Below are positions 33,480-34,011 of a DNA stretch of 34,011 nt, in pieces (position 1 is the stretch's first letter; every line of letters starts with the position of its first letter). Source of the stretch: Bacteroidota bacterium (lineage in GTDB: Bacteria > Bacteroidota > Bacteroidia > Cytophagales > Cyclobacteriaceae); contig QGUY01000007.1 in the NCBI GenBank assembly GCA_003242315.1, positions 1 to 34,011 on the forward strand, given 5' to 3'. Position numbers and translations under genes: made by a program. Below the pieces are notes generated by a model, which worked only from the letters and a program-made list of their open reading frames with translations, had not been told where the DNA came from and ran no database searches.

Positions 33480-34011
33480 TTAGTGAGTCCTAAAACACGC
33501 CGGTTGAGTTTCTGATCAATGCCAGCGGACGCAAAGTCGTCAAAGGCTTTTTCAGTAACGCGGATGATGTGATCTCTGATGAAGGGGGCGCCTTCCGCGG
33601 CACCCTGTTCGGGATGTTTGATACAGCATTCCCATTCGAGAACAGCCCATCCATCGTAATCGTATTGCGCGAGCTTCGAGAAGATCGCCTGGAAGTCGAC
33701 CTGGCCATCGCCAAGCGAACGGAATCTACCCGGGCGATTTATCCAATCCTGGTAGCCACCGTATACACCGCTCTTACCTGTAGGATTCAGTTCCGCATCC
33801 TTGACATGGAACATCTTGATAAACTCATGGTAGAAGTCGATGTACTGGAGGTAATCCAGGTGCTGCAGCACAAAGTGGCTCGGGTCATAGAGAATATTAG
33901 CACGAGGGTGCTTGCCTGTAGCTTCCCAGAAGCGCTCAAAGGTCACACCATCGTGAAGGTCTTCACCCGGGTGAATTTCAAAACAAAAACAAAAAACACC
34001 TTTTGCGAACA
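33476..34011 (-). CDS. Sugar phosphate isomerase/epimerase (partial, runs off the right edge)
   Basis: C-terminal part of a TIM-barrel isomerase/epimerase: about 178 codons are in the window and the start lies beyond it. The frame is open to the edge; the first possible start (a GTG at 33946) is internal, since the conserved EIHPGEDLHDG lies upstream of it. Visible motifs are ILYDPSHFVLQHLDY, FHVKDAELNP and VLEWECCIKHPEQGA, with plausible metal-binding Asp, His and Glu. Cys-rich CCIKHP is usual in this subgroup, which in Bacteroidota sits with Gfo/Idh-type sugar oxidoreductases. It is only weakly similar to the Tat-exported paralogue downstream. Its TGA overlaps the cytochrome c start. Whether it is exported cannot be seen. 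Confidence 0.88.
   Translation of the reverse strand, partial: FAKGVFCFCFEIHPGEDLHDGVTFERFWEATGKHPRANILYDPSHFVLQHLDYLQYIDFYHEFIKMFHVKDAELNPTGKSGVYGGYQDWINRPGRFRSLGDGQVDFQAIFSKLAQYDYDGWAVLEWECCIKHPEQGAAEGAPFIRDHIIRVTEKAFDDFASAGIDQKLNRRVLGLTK

Overview
The window looks like a chromosomal segment of a Bacteroidota bacterium, probably a Cytophagales-type lineage. This rests on a 287-residue primary sigma factor of the short Bacteroidota type, a bacillithiol gene (bshB1), promoter-like sites fitting the Bacteroidota TTG / TAnnTTTG pattern, an almost complete lack of Shine-Dalgarno sequences, and protein families typical of the phylum (YjgP/YjgQ permease with a long insertion, Tat-exported TIM-barrel isomerase, lipoprotein cytochrome c). 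I cannot name the species. I see no CRISPR array, insertion sequence, phage gene or rRNA.

Layout. 1-1284: an ArsR-type repressor and a two-domain SRPBCC (AHSA1-type) protein overlapping by ATGA, behind an 18-bp perfect palindrome. 1285-1952: a gene-free stretch of small degenerate repeats, framed by an inverted pair of about 44 bp. 1953-5211: DUF349 protein and yqgE on the minus strand, pdxH on the plus strand. 5208-12310, all minus: bshB1 and trxB (thiol redox), the primary sigma factor, pnp, rpsO and an LptF/LptG-type permease. 12454-12633: an intact tRNA-Met(CAT) with a scrambled partial copy beside it. 12754-15910: a START-like protein with a textbook Shine-Dalgarno sequence, a class A penicillin-binding protein and a YtxH protein.

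16178-31465 is a carbon-storage island. On the plus strand, pgi, pfkA and a ROK-family sugar kinase serve upper glycolysis. Facing them is a tight five-gene minus-strand operon for alpha-glucan metabolism: a predicted exported GH13 amylase, glgE, a trehalose synthase-maltokinase fusion, glgB and a GH57/DUF3536 glucanase. This is close to a full GlgE (maltose-1-phosphate) route: maltokinase makes maltose-1-phosphate, GlgE polymerises it, GlgB branches the chain, and the glycolytic genes supply or use the hexose phosphates.

Two things are out of line in that operon. The TreS domain has lost its GH13 catalytic aspartate (Ser206 instead, all three codon bases changed), which suggests a trehalose synthase pseudo-enzyme tethered to an intact maltokinase. 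The first gene, the amylase, carries an in-frame TAA exactly where GH13 relatives have a conserved tyrosine, although every catalytic residue downstream is intact. Together they suggest that the maltose supply to this pathway has been rewired.

31644-34011: a TMEM220-like membrane protein, then a sugar isomerase/epimerase with a Tat signal, a lipoprotein cytochrome c and a second isomerase/epimerase that runs off the right edge. The last three look like one transcription unit for periplasmic sugar oxidation or epimerisation (inference).
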